From positions 1 through 15,488 of the forward strand of contig JBBDWJ010000270.1 of NCBI GenBank assembly GCA_040902925.1: DNA of 15,488 nt. Direction: 5' to 3'. This stretch comes from JBBDWJ01 sp040902925. GTDB lineage: Bacteria > Acidobacteriota > Terriglobia > Bryobacterales > UBA6623. The notes beneath the pieces are model-generated. The model searched no databases and was not told the DNA's origin. It saw nothing but the letters and a program-made list of their open reading frames with translations. Positions 1 to 7,346 of the stretch are shown piece by piece; within the stretch, counting starts at the first letter, position 1, and every line of letters begins with the position of its first letter. Made by a program: the position numbers and the translations under genes.

Positions 1-147
1 AGCCCCAACACGGAGGCATCGGTTAGCAGTACAATTCCCTGAGATCTGGGGCCCCCGTCATCGCCCTTATTAGCGCCTTGCGCAGCGCCCTCGCTCGACC
101 CCGAGGACTGCCGGTGACGCAGGGTCGATCGCAAACAGCCAGTCCGC

Positions 148-153
148 GGGAGA
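148..153 (+). promoter_or_regulatory. Ribosome binding site of the dienelactone hydrolase gene
   Basis: GGGAGA lies 6 nt before the ATG at 160. It supports that start over any other in-frame codon. No convincing promoter hexamers were seen in bases 1-147. Confidence 0.6.
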
Positions 154-159
154 CAAACG

Positions 160-1047
160 ATGAAACGCCAGCAGGCAACCGACTACCATCCGCAAGTTCT
201 CAAACTGTTCGATCAGTACATCCACGGTGGCATCAGCCGCCGCGCGTTTCTCGACCGCGCCGCGCCTTTCGCCGCCGGCGGAACCACGGCGGCGGGGATT
301 CTGGCCAGCCTGAGCCCGAATTATGCCTGGGCGCAGCAAGTTCCCGAAGATGACAAGCGCATCGAGACCAGCCGCGTCACCTACGAGTCGCCGCAGGGCT
401 ATGGCACAGTCAAGGCCTATGTGGTTCGGCCGGCTGGCGCCGCGGGCAAGCTGCCCGGCGTGGTGGTGATCCACGAGAACCGCGGATTGAATCCCTACAT
501 TGAAGACGTCGCGCGACGCGTGGGCGCCGCCGGATACCTGGCGCTGGCTCCGGACGGCCTCACGCCGCTCGGCGGTTATCCGGGAAACGACGACGATGGC
601 CGCAAGATGCAAGCCAAGCTCGAGCGCGAAAAGCTGTTGGAAGATTTCGCCGCGGCCGTGGGCCATCTGCAATCGCACCCTGGCTGCACGGGGAAAGTGG
701 GCTGCGTGGGCTTCTGTTTCGGCGGCGGTATTTCTAACGCCCTGGCCGTGCGTATACCCAACCTCGCCGCCGTTGTGCCGTTCTACGGCAGCCAAGCCCC
801 AACCGCGGACGTTCCCAAAATCAAAGCGCCTCTGCTGCTGCACTACGCAAGCCTCGACGAACGCGTCAACGCAGGCTGGCCAGAGTATGAGGCCGCGCTC
901 AAGGCCAATAACAAGCAGTACACCGCGCACATGTACGAAGGCGTCAACCACGGCTTCCACAACGACACGACGCCGCGCTATGACGAGGAGGCCGCCAAGC
1001 TGGCCTGGCAGCGTACGCTAGCCTTCTTCGAAAAACACCTGCGCTGA
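160..1047 (+). CDS. Tat-exported dienelactone hydrolase family protein
   Basis: An alpha/beta hydrolase of the dienelactone hydrolase family (295 aa), predicted to hydrolyse an ester or lactone outside the cytoplasm. Residues 26-32 (SRRAFLD) match the twin-arginine consensus. An Ala/Gly-rich segment follows, with a likely cleavage site near AWA (56-58). The mature part shows the family's catalytic set: nucleophile Cys186 in GFCFGGG, Asp233 in SLDERV and His264 in NHGFHND. Glu106 in HENRGL matches the glutamate that holds the Cys in its resting state in classical dienelactone hydrolase. All essential residues are present and length is normal for exported members (YghX-like). The next gene is also exported and co-directional but 359 nt away, so a shared transcript is uncertain. 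The substrate cannot be told from sequence; chlorocatechol degradation is unlikely because no partner genes are present. Confidence 0.9.
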   Translation: MKRQQATDYHPQVLKLFDQYIHGGISRRAFLDRAAPFAAGGTTAAGILASLSPNYAWAQQVPEDDKRIETSRVTYESPQGYGTVKAYVVRPAGAAGKLPGVVVIHENRGLNPYIEDVARRVGAAGYLALAPDGLTPLGGYPGNDDDGRKMQAKLEREKLLEDFAAAVGHLQSHPGCTGKVGCVGFCFGGGISNALAVRIPNLAAVVPFYGSQAPTADVPKIKAPLLLHYASLDERVNAGWPEYEAALKANNKQYTAHMYEGVNHGFHNDTTPRYDEEAAKLAWQRTLAFFEKHLR

Positions 1048-1079
1048 CAGGAATTTCGGCACCCTGGCCTGCGCATGTG

Positions 1080-1103
1080 AGGACCGGCACTCGTGCCGGT
1101 CCT
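1080..1103 (+). terminator. Strong stem-loop after the hydrolase gene
   Basis: A perfect inverted repeat AGGACCGGCAC / GTGCCGGTCCT is separated by only TC, so the innermost pair or two must open to form a loop. It lies 32 nt after the stop codon at 1047. There is no T-run behind it (CCTTCGCC follows). It could be an imperfect intrinsic terminator, an mRNA 3'-end stabiliser or a palindromic repeat. Confidence 0.5.
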
Positions 1104-1138
1104 TCGCCGCGCAGCGCCGACAGCAATTTCGCGTGGGC

Positions 1139-1153
1139 CTAGCCCTGGGCTAG
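1139..1153. repeat. Short palindrome in the 1048-1406 spacer
   Basis: CTAGCC-CTG-GGCTAG forms a 6-bp stem with a 3-nt loop. It is the second hairpin in the 359-nt gap between the hydrolase and the dehydratase. The rest of that gap (1154-1390) shows no gene, no clear promoter hexamers and no RNA gene that I can recognise. Confidence 0.35.
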
Positions 1154-1390
1154 ACAGCCCGGCCCGAAAACGTTCGCGCTGAGGCTTTGCTGGGGCGGCC
1201 TCGCAAACTGGCGTTCGGCAACCCAATTGCCGTAAGCTGTGTCCTGGATCGAAAACGCTCCGGCACAGCCGCCGCGAGAAGATGGAGCGCTGACTCCGCC
1301 CTTTCCATGATCGACGGGGTCCGACGAGAGGCCAGCTAGCCAAGCAGGCCGCTCAACCGCCGGCCCGCACGCTGCAAGACAAACGTCAAC

Positions 1391-1395
1391 GGGAG
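1391..1395 (+). promoter_or_regulatory. Ribosome binding site of the galactonate dehydratase-like gene
   Basis: GGGAG lies 11 nt before the ATG at 1407. This favours Met1 at 1407, which keeps the RR motif, over the in-frame Met at 1422. Confidence 0.5.
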
Positions 1396-1406
1396 ACTAT
1401 TCCGCC

Positions 1407-2621
1407 ATGTCACGACTTCAGATGGATCGCCGCTCCTGGCTCCGTGGACTCTGCGCCAGTGGAGCGCTGTTCGGCCTGGACGCATTGTTCACCGCCGAGC
1501 GAACCGATGCGGCCCAGGTCGGCCCCAATGATGCCATCAAGGTCACCAAGGTCGAATCCTTCGTACTGAAGAACTCCTGGGTCTTCGTCAAGATCTCGAC
1601 CGACGCGGGCATTGTCGGCTGGGGCGAAATGCTCAAAGACGACGCCAAGGCCTGCGCCGCGGGCGCACTCGAAGTCGGGGATTATCTTGTGGGCCAGGAC
1701 CCCTGCCGGGTCGTCCACCACTGGCAAGCCATTCACCGCGGCGCCTTCTATCGCGGCGGCCCCATCAAGACCGCGATCTCGAGCGGCATCGACCAGGCGC
1801 TGTGGGATATCAAAGGCAAGGTTTATGGAGTGCCGGTCTACAAACTGCTCGGCGGACCCACGCGCGACCGCATGCGCGTCTACGGACGTGTCAGTGAAGA
1901 GACAGGCGTCGACGCGATGAAAGTCGGGCCCCGCGGAGGGCAGCGCCAGGCCTTCAAATACGTCGAAGGGCAGAAGTTCGTCGGCGAAGTCGTCGAGCGC
2001 TTCAAGGCGCTGCGCGAAAAACACCCGGGCGTCGACATCGGCATCGATTTCCACGGCGCCGTGCAGCCACCGACGGCGGCGATTCTCATCAAGGCCCTTG
2101 AGCCGTACAACCCGTGGTTCTACGAAGAGGTCGTGCAGGCGCTCAACGTTGATGTCATGGCGGAACTCGCCAGCAAGACCCACATCCCGCTCGCTACCGG
2201 CGAGCGGATTTTTACCAAATGGGGATTCCGCGAAATTCTCGAGAAGCGCGCCTCCACGATTCTGCAGCCCGATGTCTGCTACGCGGGTGGAATCACCGAG
2301 CTCAAAATTATCGCCGGCATGGCCGAAGCCTATTACGCACCGCTGGCGCCGCACAATCCGCAAGGTCCGTGCTCGCTGGCCGCCAGTTTTCAAATCGCCG
2401 CTGCGATTCCAAACTTCCTCATCCAGGAGCGCGGCGACAACGAATACGAAGACCTGCTCGCAAAACCGATGCCACCGGTGCGCGGCGGCTACCGGCCGCT
2501 GCTTCCCGACCCGGGACTTGGCATTACGATTGACGAAGACAAGCTGATGGCGCAGGTCGGCGAGCCCAGAGAATACAACCCGCAGTTCGATCCCGATGAC
2601 GGCTCGGTGGTGGATTGGTAG
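1407..2621 (+). CDS. Mandelate racemase/muconate lactonizing family protein, D-galactonate dehydratase-like
   Basis: An enolase-superfamily sugar-acid dehydratase (404 aa). An N-terminal capping domain (about 44-160) precedes a TIM barrel (about 165-380). From memory of E. coli DgoD, its Mg ligands D183/E209/E235 and catalytic H185/H285 correspond here to D214 and H216 (IDFHG), E240 (YEEVV), E266 (ATGER) and H316 (APHNP). The offset is a constant 31 residues, so the active site is complete and evenly spaced. The likely reaction is syn-dehydration of an aldonic acid such as galactonate to a 2-keto-3-deoxy acid. The extra 31 residues are an export-like leader with DRRSWLRG at 7-14 followed by a short Ala/Leu segment, atypical for a normally cytoplasmic enzyme. 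The h-region is weak, so export is uncertain. Other acid-sugar specificities of the family are possible. Confidence 0.88.
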   Translation: MSRLQMDRRSWLRGLCASGALFGLDALFTAERTDAAQVGPNDAIKVTKVESFVLKNSWVFVKISTDAGIVGWGEMLKDDAKACAAGALEVGDYLVGQDPCRVVHHWQAIHRGAFYRGGPIKTAISSGIDQALWDIKGKVYGVPVYKLLGGPTRDRMRVYGRVSEETGVDAMKVGPRGGQRQAFKYVEGQKFVGEVVERFKALREKHPGVDIGIDFHGAVQPPTAAILIKALEPYNPWFYEEVVQALNVDVMAELASKTHIPLATGERIFTKWGFREILEKRASTILQPDVCYAGGITELKIIAGMAEAYYAPLAPHNPQGPCSLAASFQIAAAIPNFLIQERGDNEYEDLLAKPMPPVRGGYRPLLPDPGLGITIDEDKLMAQVGEPREYNPQFDPDDGSVVDW

Positions 2622-2628
2622 GCGACGG

Positions 2629-2652
2629 GGGACGCTTCCTTAAAGCGTTCCC
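2629..2652. terminator. Stem-loop just after the dehydratase stop
   Basis: GGGACGCTT pairs with AAGCGT-T-CCC: a 6-bp core ACGCTT/AAGCGT, a CCTTA loop, and a GGG/CCC extension past one bulged T. It starts 8 nt after the stop codon at 2621, between convergent genes. It has no T-tract. Confidence 0.45.
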
Positions 2653-2654
2653 TG

Positions 2655-2675
2655 AGACTCGGATCACCCGAGTCT
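2655..2675. terminator. Stem-loop over the 3' end of the nucleotidyltransferase gene
   Basis: AGACTCGG / CCGAGTCT forms a perfect 8-bp stem with a 5-nt loop. The loop contains the stop codon of the minus-strand gene (2664-2666). With the preceding stem-loop it probably separates the two convergent transcripts. No T-run follows on either strand. Confidence 0.45.
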
Positions 2676-4061
2676 GTTCGTCGAGCCCGCATCTCCTGCG
2701 ATAGCGTCGGTCGAATCCGGCTTTGCCGCGGTAGAGTTCCGCGCGGCGCGGCAAAGCCGCCACCAGTGCATACCGCCCGATAGGAATGCGCCCCAGGACC
2801 GGAGATGATGCACCGCGCGCGTCGCGCAGAACGCAGCGTAGCGAATGGCACCGGCTAACCGGCGCGGCATGGTGCGCTGAGCGGCGGGAACAAATTCCGA
2901 TTCCACCCGGCCCGGCAAATTTAGTGGAATCATCCGCCGCCGAATTACCGCCGCGCGTTCTCGAAACGACGGCAACAGCGCCAGGTGCAACCACAACTCG
3001 TCTTTCGACGAGCTGAACTTCGACTCCACAGGGCTCGCCGCGTAATTCTCGAACCACGCATGCAAGTCTCGCGGCAGTGCATGGATCTCAGCGGCAACGG
3101 CGTCAGGCAAACTGCACGCGAACCACTTGCGCGCCAAGCCGCACGCCAGGCTCTGCAAGCGTCGCAGTTCCGGAGCGTGAAGCTGTTTCCACTGAGCCCA
3201 GAATTCCCCATCGTCCCGCTGTGCATGAAGGAAATGCGCGATCTCGTAAACATGAAGCGCCCGGAGGTCGCCCCGCAACAGGTGGCGCACGGCATGCAAC
3301 GCCGCGAAAGCGAACTGATCGGGCAAACGCATCACCGGGACCGTCATTCCGGACCGCTGCTCGCGCCCGCTGCGCTCCCAGAAATCATCAAGCCCAGGCG
3401 CGGCCAACCGTTCGATGCGCTCATCCCAGAGCGCGAAATGAAGCTCCACGACCGGCGGCATTTCCGGGTCGAAGTAGTCCCCCTTCCAATCCCAACCGGT
3501 CTTGCGAATCATCGGCGGCAAGTGGCCCGTCGGAAATCGCTGTTGTGCCGTGACGCTCTCGAACCCGATCTGCGCCAGCGCACCGCGGGCCGCGTCAACT
3601 TGAGGCTCGCGGCACCACAGATCCAGGTCGTATTGCGGGCGGTATCGCATGTCCAGGCCGAACTCCGGGCCGTGCGCGAATCCCTTCAACACCACATGCT
3701 CTACCGGCGCTGCGTCAAGGCTGTTCGCGATCCGAACGTACTCCCGCTTCAGACCCTCCATGCGCGCGATGTTGCTCAACAGGTTGCGGTGAATCCGCTC
3801 CTCCACCCATGCCGGAAGGTGATGGCCGCAGGTCTCTCCGGCGAGCAGCGTAAGGCGCGACTCATCACAGAAACGCAGCGCCTGCTGCCACTCGGCCTTA
3901 CTGAAATCCGGCAGTGACCGGGGAGCAACAGTTGTAAATTTCAGCGCATCCAGAATGGCGGCGCAGGCAGGCGGAATACGTCGATTCTGCTGCCACGAAA
4001 TCGGCGCGAGGCCTCGTTCGGCGTGGGATCGACTGCCCGCAAAGCTGCTCGCTGTTGTCAT
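2664..4061 (-). CDS. Nucleotidyltransferase-fold protein, NTP_transf_5 (PF14907) type
   Basis: A 465-aa protein if it starts at the ATG at 4061. Longer in-frame starts up to 4250 exist, but the extra N-terminus is low-complexity Arg/Gly-rich and looks untranslated. The diagnostic stretch is VVLKGFAHG (123-131, Lys126-Gly127) followed by RPQYDLDLW (141-149). This is the KG and DxD pattern of the 'uncharacterised nucleotidyltransferase' family, where the two Asp (145, 147) would bind metal. Such proteins commonly sit in natural-product and glycan loci, and their substrate is unknown to me. The C-terminal half is Trp/Arg-rich with no recognised domain. It is divergent from the radical SAM cluster across a 292-nt spacer and could be a partner. 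No strong Shine-Dalgarno precedes the chosen start, so the N-terminus is uncertain. Confidence 0.75.
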   Translation of the reverse strand: MTTASSFAGSRSHAERGLAPISWQQNRRIPPACAAILDALKFTTVAPRSLPDFSKAEWQQALRFCDESRLTLLAGETCGHHLPAWVEERIHRNLLSNIARMEGLKREYVRIANSLDAAPVEHVVLKGFAHGPEFGLDMRYRPQYDLDLWCREPQVDAARGALAQIGFESVTAQQRFPTGHLPPMIRKTGWDWKGDYFDPEMPPVVELHFALWDERIERLAAPGLDDFWERSGREQRSGMTVPVMRLPDQFAFAALHAVRHLLRGDLRALHVYEIAHFLHAQRDDGEFWAQWKQLHAPELRRLQSLACGLARKWFACSLPDAVAAEIHALPRDLHAWFENYAASPVESKFSSSKDELWLHLALLPSFRERAAVIRRRMIPLNLPGRVESEFVPAAQRTMPRRLAGAIRYAAFCATRAVHHLRSWGAFLSGGMHWWRLCRAARNSTAAKPDSTDAIAGDAGSTNRLG

Positions 4062-4283
4062 TCCAAGCCGTCGCGAACGATTCGCTTTGATAACACCGCC
4101 GGCGGCCGCAGCCCCATGGATACGCCCGTCCGAGCATTCCGCGGTCCCGACGATTCCTCGCGGATGGCCTCGTCCGGCGTTCATCGGATTCTGCCGCCAC
4201 GAGAACCACATTCGCCGCACGCCGAGCACGAATGGCGCCATGTCAACCACTCAAGCAACGGTGCTCAACAAGACTCCATTTAG

Positions 4284-4311
4284 TTGTAGCGTTTTTGTTT
4301 GTTCGCTACAA
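4284..4311. promoter_or_regulatory. Perfect inverted repeat covering the promoter (operator candidate)
   Basis: TTGTAGCG and CGCTACAA form a perfect 8-bp inverted repeat around a 12-nt spacer. The half-sites coincide with the -35 and -10 boxes, so a bound dimer would block RNA polymerase. The TGTA/TACA cores recall BlaI/MecI-type operators, but the spacing differs and no regulator gene is present in the window. The regulator is therefore unassigned. Confidence 0.45.
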
Positions 4312-4312
4312 T
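4284..4312 (+). promoter_or_regulatory. Sigma70-like promoter of the radical SAM cluster
   Basis: TTGTAG (4284-4289) and TACAAT (4307-4312) are separated by exactly 17 nt in a T-rich patch. The -35 matches TTGACA at 4 of 6 positions and the -10 matches TATAAT at 5 of 6. Transcription would start near 4319, giving a leader of about 35 nt to the ATG at 4354. This placement is a main argument for the 4354 start over the in-frame ATG at 4240, which lies upstream of the promoter. Confidence 0.6.
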
Positions 4313-4353
4313 CAGCAGCATCTTTTGGTGATTCCGCGTTCCCCTGGCTCAAC

Positions 4354-5856
4354 ATGGCCTCGAGGAAAGTTGTCTTTTTTTTCCCGGCGTTCTCCAGCCT
4401 GGAGGCGACCGCGCCGCTGGGCATACTAGCGGTGTCTACTCCTCTGCTGCGAGCGGGCTACCAGGTCCGCATCGTTGACTCCACCATCACACCCAATTTC
4501 CGCAAGCGTGTTCTCGATGAACTCACGGATTCGGTTTGCCTGGCGGTCTCGCTCGTCACCGGGCCGATGATTCGCGAGACCGTGGCCATCGCTCGCGCGG
4601 CGAAACAGCTCTTTCCCGAAAAGCCGGTCATCCTCGGCGGATGGCACCCTTCGCTGCTCCCCGAGCAAACGCTGGCAGCCGAGTTCGTCGACGTTGTCGT
4701 GCGCGGGCAGGGCGAAGACGCGATGCTCGAAGTCGTCGAACGCATCCGGCGTGGCGAATCGCTCGACGGCATTCCGGGCGTCGGCTACAAGCAGGACGGC
4801 CGGCTCGTCTTCAACTCGCCTCGCGAGCTCCGGCCGCTGAGCGAGATGCCGCCCAAGGCCTACCAGCTCGCCGATTTCGACGCCTACGAGCGCGTCTGCG
4901 GACGCCGCTGGGCGATGTATATATCGAGTCTTGCCTGCCCCTACAACTGTGCCTTCTGCACAAACGCCGGAGTCTATTCGCGGCAATGGAACGCGCTCGA
5001 ACCCGAGCATGCCGCTGCAGAGATGACCGACCTGGTGCGCCGCTATGGACTCGAGCTGCTGTGGGTCGTGGACGACAATTTCCTCGTCGATCTGGACCGC
5101 GCCGTCGCCATCGCCGAAGCCATCGTGCGGCACGGCGTGCGCTTCGACTGGAGCGTTCAGGCGACCACGAATCTGGTCGCCAGACTTTCCGTCGAGGAGT
5201 TGAAACTGCTGCGGCGGGCAGGGTTGTCACAAATCTGTCATGGCGCTGAGTCCGCTTCTCCCAAAGTCCTCAAGTTGATGAACAAGGACTTTCAAGCTCT
5301 CGAAACGGTTCGCACCGCGGCCGAAAAATGTACCGCCGCCGGGATTCGCCCTTCGTTCAACATCATCTTCGCGTTTCCCGGTGAAGGCGAGTCCGAGCGC
5401 CGCGAAACCGTCCGCTTCATCATGGAGACTTGCCGCAGTTATCCCAAAGCGGAATTCTGGACGAATATTTTTACGCCGTATCCCGGATCACCGGTGATGG
5501 AGAAAGTCGCCGAGTACGGCATCGAGACGCCGCAATCGTTCGAAGGCTGGGCCGACTTTTTTCCGCGCTACACGACTCTTCCGTGGCTCAAGGGGCGCGC
5601 GCACCGGCGCGTGCAGACGATGCGAGATTACTTGCGTTTGGCATTCGAGCGAGTTCCGATCGCCAAGGACCGCCGCCGTCCGCTGACGCGCGCCATGCAC
5701 AAGGCCGCCGGATATTCGGCGCGCTGGCGGCTGGATCATGATGTCTACGGCGCGCCGCTGGAGCTGTGGATGAAAAACGTGCTGACCCGCGCGCTGGAAA
5801 CGCCGAAGCCAAAGGTCGATGCGCAGCAACTGGAAGCCGAAGCCGTAACCTGCTAG
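4354..5856 (+). CDS. Cobalamin-binding-domain radical SAM protein 1
   Basis: A 500-aa radical SAM enzyme of the BchE-like class. Residues 5-125 form a Rossmann-type B12-binding region without DxHxxG. It contains APLGILAVSTPLLRAGY (20-36), VILGGWHPS (92-100) and VVVRGQGED (114-122). The radical SAM core follows with C195-PYN-C199-AF-C202 binding the [4Fe-4S] cluster, and the SAM-contacting GAES motif comes further on. The C-terminal about 120 residues (ending WRLDHDVYGAPLELW) resemble the C-terminus of radical SAM 4. It is the first gene of the operon and ends 47 nt before radical SAM 2. Expected chemistry is radical methylation or rearrangement of an unactivated carbon; the substrate is unknown. 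The start is placed 42 nt after the -10 box. There is no clear Shine-Dalgarno, so a nearly leaderless or structured initiation is possible. Confidence 0.85.
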   Translation: MASRKVVFFFPAFSSLEATAPLGILAVSTPLLRAGYQVRIVDSTITPNFRKRVLDELTDSVCLAVSLVTGPMIRETVAIARAAKQLFPEKPVILGGWHPSLLPEQTLAAEFVDVVVRGQGEDAMLEVVERIRRGESLDGIPGVGYKQDGRLVFNSPRELRPLSEMPPKAYQLADFDAYERVCGRRWAMYISSLACPYNCAFCTNAGVYSRQWNALEPEHAAAEMTDLVRRYGLELLWVVDDNFLVDLDRAVAIAEAIVRHGVRFDWSVQATTNLVARLSVEELKLLRRAGLSQICHGAESASPKVLKLMNKDFQALETVRTAAEKCTAAGIRPSFNIIFAFPGEGESERRETVRFIMETCRSYPKAEFWTNIFTPYPGSPVMEKVAEYGIETPQSFEGWADFFPRYTTLPWLKGRAHRRVQTMRDYLRLAFERVPIAKDRRRPLTRAMHKAAGYSARWRLDHDVYGAPLELWMKNVLTRALETPKPKVDAQQLEAEAVTC

Positions 5857-5903
5857 TCGAGCGCTACGGCGCAAAGTTTCCTAACGGCGGAGATTGTGCC
5901 TCT

Positions 5904-7346
5904 ATGGCAGACGTCCTGCTGACACATTGCAATCACCTGCATTTCGATCGAAAACAGGTCCGCAAAATGCAGCCCTATCCGCCGCTGCAAACGCTGCTCG
6001 CGGCGGCCTGCCTGCGTCGTGCCGGACTCGACGTTGCGCTGTTCGATTCCACCTTTGTTCCTCCCGAGGAAGGTTTTCGCGAGGCCATCGAGCGCCATCG
6101 TCCGCGGCTCGTCGCCCTGGTCGAAGACAATTTCAATTTCCTCACCAAGATGTGCCTCACGCAAAACCGTGAGCTCGCCTTTTCGATGACGCGCATCGCA
6201 CGCGACCGCCACGTGCCAGTATTGGCCAACGGCTCCGACGCCATCGATCAAGCGCGCGCTTATCTCGAAAACGGAGTCAACTTCGTCATCACCGGAGAGC
6301 TCGAAACGACTCTGCTGGAGACAACGCAACATGTGCTCAGCCAAACAAACGGCGCTTTCCGCGGCATCCCCGGGCTCGCCTATCTCGCGCCCGTGAACGG
6401 ATCAGTAGAATACACTGCCCGGCGGCCCCTGATGTGGGATCTGGACTGGCTGCCCGCGCCCGCCTGGGACCTCATCGACATCGAACCGTACCGCCAAGCA
6501 TGGCGCGACGCGCACGGATATTTTTCTCTGAATCTCGTATCGAGCCGCGGCTGCCCCTATCGCTGCAACTGGTGCGCCAAGCCCTTGTTCGGCGACTCCT
6601 ACCATCACCGCTCGGCCGCGGCCGTCGCGGCGGAAATGGAACTCCTCAAAGGTTCCTACCAGCCCGATCAAATCTGGTTCGCCGACGACATCTTCGCCCT
6701 TTCGGCGCGCTGGACCCAGGAATTCGCCGCGTCGGTTGAAAATCTGAACGCCCAGATCCCGTTCAAGATGCAGTCCCGCTGCGATCTCATGACGCCCGAC
6801 ACTGTCGCCGCGTTGGCGCGCGCCGGTTGCGCCGAAGTTTGGATGGGAGCCGAGTCCGGCTCGCAGAAAATCCTCGACGCGATGGATAAGGACACGCGCG
6901 TTGCCCACATCGGCGAAGCTCGCGACAACCTGCGCGCCCACGGCATCCGCGCGTGCTATTTTTTGCAGTTTGGCTATCCCGGGGAAACGTGGGACGACAT
7001 TCAGGCGACCATTCGGCTCGTGCGTGACACCAAGCCCGACGACATCGGCGTTTCGGTTTCGTATCCGCTGCCCGGCACCCGGTTTTATGAACGGGTCGCC
7101 GGCCAGCTCGGATCAAAGCGCAACTGGTCCGACAGCGACGACCTCGCCATGATGTTCCAGGGCGCTTACCAAACACGCTTCTACAAAGCGCTCCACGAAG
7201 CCCTGCATTTCGAAGTAGACTGCCTTAACGGCCATGCGCCTACATCGTCACGCGAGGCCCATCTGGCGGCGCTGTGGAAAAAAGTCGGCGAGTTGGAAAG
7301 TACGTGCGCTAACGAGCAACCGACGGTGCTATGGACCTGCTCCTAA
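5904..7346 (+). CDS. Cobalamin-binding-domain radical SAM protein 2
   Basis: A 480-aa protein. The start at 5904 is chosen because GGAG lies 11 nt upstream and because MADVLLTH aligns with the start of radical SAM 3. The N-terminal Rossmann region includes MQPYPPLQTLLAAACLRRAG (22-41) and ALFDSTF (45-51). The cluster motif is C217-PYR-C221-NW-C224, followed by IWFADD, WMGAESGSQKILDAM and FGYPGETWDDI, all typical of this class. Where family members usually have a GG motif after the central strand (ILGGP), this protein reads LANGSDA (108-114), which may weaken or abolish cobalamin binding. It is a close paralogue of radical SAM 3, and the two open reading frames overlap by 16 nt, so they are translationally coupled. 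Whether it acts as an enzyme alone or as a partner of radical SAM 3 is unknown. Confidence 0.85.
   Translation: MADVLLTHCNHLHFDRKQVRKMQPYPPLQTLLAAACLRRAGLDVALFDSTFVPPEEGFREAIERHRPRLVALVEDNFNFLTKMCLTQNRELAFSMTRIARDRHVPVLANGSDAIDQARAYLENGVNFVITGELETTLLETTQHVLSQTNGAFRGIPGLAYLAPVNGSVEYTARRPLMWDLDWLPAPAWDLIDIEPYRQAWRDAHGYFSLNLVSSRGCPYRCNWCAKPLFGDSYHHRSAAAVAAEMELLKGSYQPDQIWFADDIFALSARWTQEFAASVENLNAQIPFKMQSRCDLMTPDTVAALARAGCAEVWMGAESGSQKILDAMDKDTRVAHIGEARDNLRAHGIRACYFLQFGYPGETWDDIQATIRLVRDTKPDDIGVSVSYPLPGTRFYERVAGQLGSKRNWSDSDDLAMMFQGAYQTRFYKALHEALHFEVDCLNGHAPTSSREAHLAALWKKVGELESTCANEQPTVLWTCS

Larger units (their letters stand above)
4062..4353. other. Divergent intergenic region
   Basis: This 292-nt region between the divergent nucleotidyltransferase and radical SAM 1 genes holds one clear signal on the plus strand, the promoter and inverted repeat at 4284-4312. 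Bases 4062-4280 are GC-rich, with no RNA gene or plausible small protein. On the minus strand a TTGACA occurs near 4240, but no matching -10 box was seen. Two 15-nt sequences here (4166-4180 and 4188-4202) recur with one mismatch each at 4010-4024 and 3984-3998. Confidence 0.5.

Noticed and set aside
70..960. Long minus-strand open frame of 296 codons opposite the hydrolase
   Set aside because: It mirrors the well-supported hydrolase gene and shows no domain. GC-rich codon bias leaves the complementary frame open.
1410..2393. Long minus-strand open frame opposite the dehydratase
   Set aside because: It is a shadow of the enolase-superfamily gene, whose active-site residues are all on the plus strand.
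2985..3917. Plus-strand open frame of 310 codons within the nucleotidyltransferase region
   Set aside because: Its translation lacks any recognisable motif, whereas the minus strand has the KG and DLDLW signature.
4023..4283. Small open frame of 86 codons considered as a RiPP precursor peptide
   Set aside because: Composition is plain His/Ser/Arg-rich out-of-frame sequence without a leader/core pattern, and it lies upstream of the promoter.
4240..4353. N-terminal extension of radical SAM 1 starting MSTTQATVL
   Set aside because: It would begin upstream of the likely promoter at 4284-4312. The B12-binding fold begins only at MASRKVVFFF (4354).
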